Source: Pseudomonadota bacterium
GTDB lineage: Bacteria > Pseudomonadota > Gammaproteobacteria > Burkholderiales > Thiobacillaceae
NCBI GenBank assembly: GCA_029558905.1
Contig: JAKQCX010000015.1
Location: 62,001-126,000, forward strand
Direction: 5' to 3'
Length of the DNA: 64,000 nucleotides
The position numbers were made by a program, and so were the translations under genes. Under the pieces are notes generated by a model. It was not told the DNA's origin and did no database searches. It saw only the letters and a program-made list of their open reading frames with translations. Positions 63,210 to 64,000 of this stretch are shown in pieces. How positions within the stretch are numbered: position 1 is the first letter of the stretch; the number at the start of each line of letters is the position of its first letter.

Positions 63210-64000
63210 GCCCGACCCGCGCGCATGACGGCACGCTTGTACTCGCGATAGACGCGCAGCATGCGCTGGAATATGGGTCCGGGCCTGCCGGTACCCACGG
63301 GGTGCCCATCCAGACACGTGACCGCCAGCACCTCCTTGGTGGAGGAGGTGATCCAGATCTCGTCGGCCGCACGCAGTTCGTCTTCATGGATGGGCCGCGT
63401 CGCATGGGCCATGCCATGGGCACGGGCCAGTTCCAGCACCACTTCGTGGGTGATGCCCGGCAGCAGGAGCGGGGTCTCCGGCGGCGTGAGGAGAACCCCG
63501 TCGCGCACGATGAGCACGTTGCTCGCCGTGCCTTCCGTGAGCCAGCCATCCCGCAGCAGGATGGTCTCGGCGCAGCCCGCGTCCACCGAGAGCTGGCGCA
63601 GCAACACGTTGCCCAGCAGGGATATGGTCTTCAGATCGCAGCGCAGCCAGCGATTGTCCTGCGCGGTCACGGCTGCCACGCCCCGTGCCACGGCCACCTG
63701 TTCCGGCGGCTGGAGAGCCAGAGGCATGAGAAAGACCGTGGGCATCACCTGTGCCGGGAAGGCATGCTCCCGGGGTCCGGAGCCCCGGGTGACCTGCAGC
63801 AGCACCCCCACGTCATCCCAGGGCGCGCTCTCGATCACGGCGCGCACCAGTTCCGCCCACTTGCCGTCATCATGCGGGTTGGCCAGACGGATGCCCGCCA
63901 GGCTCCGGTCCAGACGGCGCAGATGCCCCGCCAGGCGGAAGGGCTGGCGATCATAGGCGGGGATGACCTCGTACACCCCATCTCCGAACAGGAAACCCCG
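63206..64000 (-). CDS. dat: D-amino acid aminotransferase, class IV (5' end outside the window)
   Basis: The last 264 residues of a PLP enzyme; the start lies right of the window. RGFLFGDGVYEVIPAY is the N-terminal signature of D-alanine/branched-chain class IV aminotransferases, and the PLP Lys is in LKTISLLGNVLL. ITSSTKEVLAVTCLDG is the C-terminal signature. The synteny with ybeD and lipB in related bacteria supports D-alanine aminotransferase rather than branched-chain type. It would supply D-glutamate or D-alanine for peptidoglycan. Confidence 0.9.
   Translation of the reverse strand, partial: RGFLFGDGVYEVIPAYDRQPFRLAGHLRRLDRSLAGIRLANPHDDGKWAELVRAVIESAPWDDVGVLLQVTRGSGPREHAFPAQVMPTVFLMPLALQPPEQVAVARGVAAVTAQDNRWLRCDLKTISLLGNVLLRQLSVDAGCAETILLRDGWLTEGTASNVLIVRDGVLLTPPETPLLLPGITHEVVLELARAHGMAHATRPIHEDELRAADEIWITSSTKEVLAVTCLDGHPVGTGRPGPIFQRMLRVYREYKRAVMRAGRA

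Overview
The window is about 64 kb of high-GC chromosome from a Gram-negative bacterium, most likely a betaproteobacterium of the Nitrosomonadales / Thiobacillus-like type. The evidence is gene content and order: rsmB-DUF4390-ntrY-ntrX-trkA-trkH, dat-ybeD-lipB, hda next to a MurG-like glycosyltransferase, di-haem cytochrome c4, class I fructose-1,6-bisphosphatase, Mg-type HemB, and a PEP-CTERM regulatory set (PrsT, PrsR, PrsK). Genus cannot be fixed from sequence reading alone. There is one tRNA (Arg-CCG), no rRNA, no insertion sequence, no CRISPR array and no sign of a prophage. Coding density is high on both strands.

Region 1 (1-8414, minus strand): a compact operon running GGDEF cyclase - rsmB - DUF4390 - ntrY - ntrX - trkA - trkH (trkH is cut by the window edge). 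Region 2 (8632-17948, plus strand): mpl, an Mla-type lipid transport set (STAS-permease, ATPase, MCE protein, lipoprotein), a YqiA-like esterase, an RNB nuclease, a TonB-like protein, then fbp behind its own AT-rich promoter region. Region 3 (18216-25900): OmpA-like protein with calcium-type repeats, mscL, nadA, a predicted haem-binding GGDEF/EAL sensor, hda, a glycosyltransferase-like gene and a thioredoxin. Region 4 (26044-31605): a small unknown protein, gdhA, a 35-codon ORF, a cold-shock gene with a clear promoter, long leader and terminator, a small lipoprotein, an unrecognised 389-residue protein divergent from a WYL regulator, and tRNA-Arg. Region 5 (31706-37935): two c-type cytochromes flanking a Rep-like helicase, engB, hemB and a YcgR-like c-di-GMP receptor.

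Region 6 (38053-42794) is the most unusual part: a tight plus-strand operon of two acyltransferases (one like N-acyl amino acid synthases, one of the exosortase-associated family), a stand-alone E1/ThiF-like adenylyltransferase and a nitroreductase-like protein. It is followed by a PEP-CTERM protein gene behind a good sigma-54 (-24/-12) promoter. Region 7 (43025-48736) is an ABC exporter with two FtsX-type permeases, a LolA-like periplasmic protein and an outer-membrane protein carrying a tandem 150-bp repeat. Region 8 (48897-56579) is the PEP-CTERM control and polysaccharide block: PrsT, PrsR (a sigma-54 activator), PrsK and a polyprenyl-phosphate sugar transferase. Region 9 (56844-64000) is housekeeping: SPOR protein, acs, glnE, lipB, ybeD and the aminotransferase dat (cut by the window edge).

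The main functional story is that the sigma-54 activator PrsR and its kinase PrsK probably drive the sigma-54 promoter found upstream of the PEP-CTERM gene about 10 kb away, and that the acyltransferase/E1/nitroreductase operon may make a small acylated product linked to that surface system. c-di-GMP signalling is also prominent (two GGDEF proteins, one EAL domain, one PilZ receptor).
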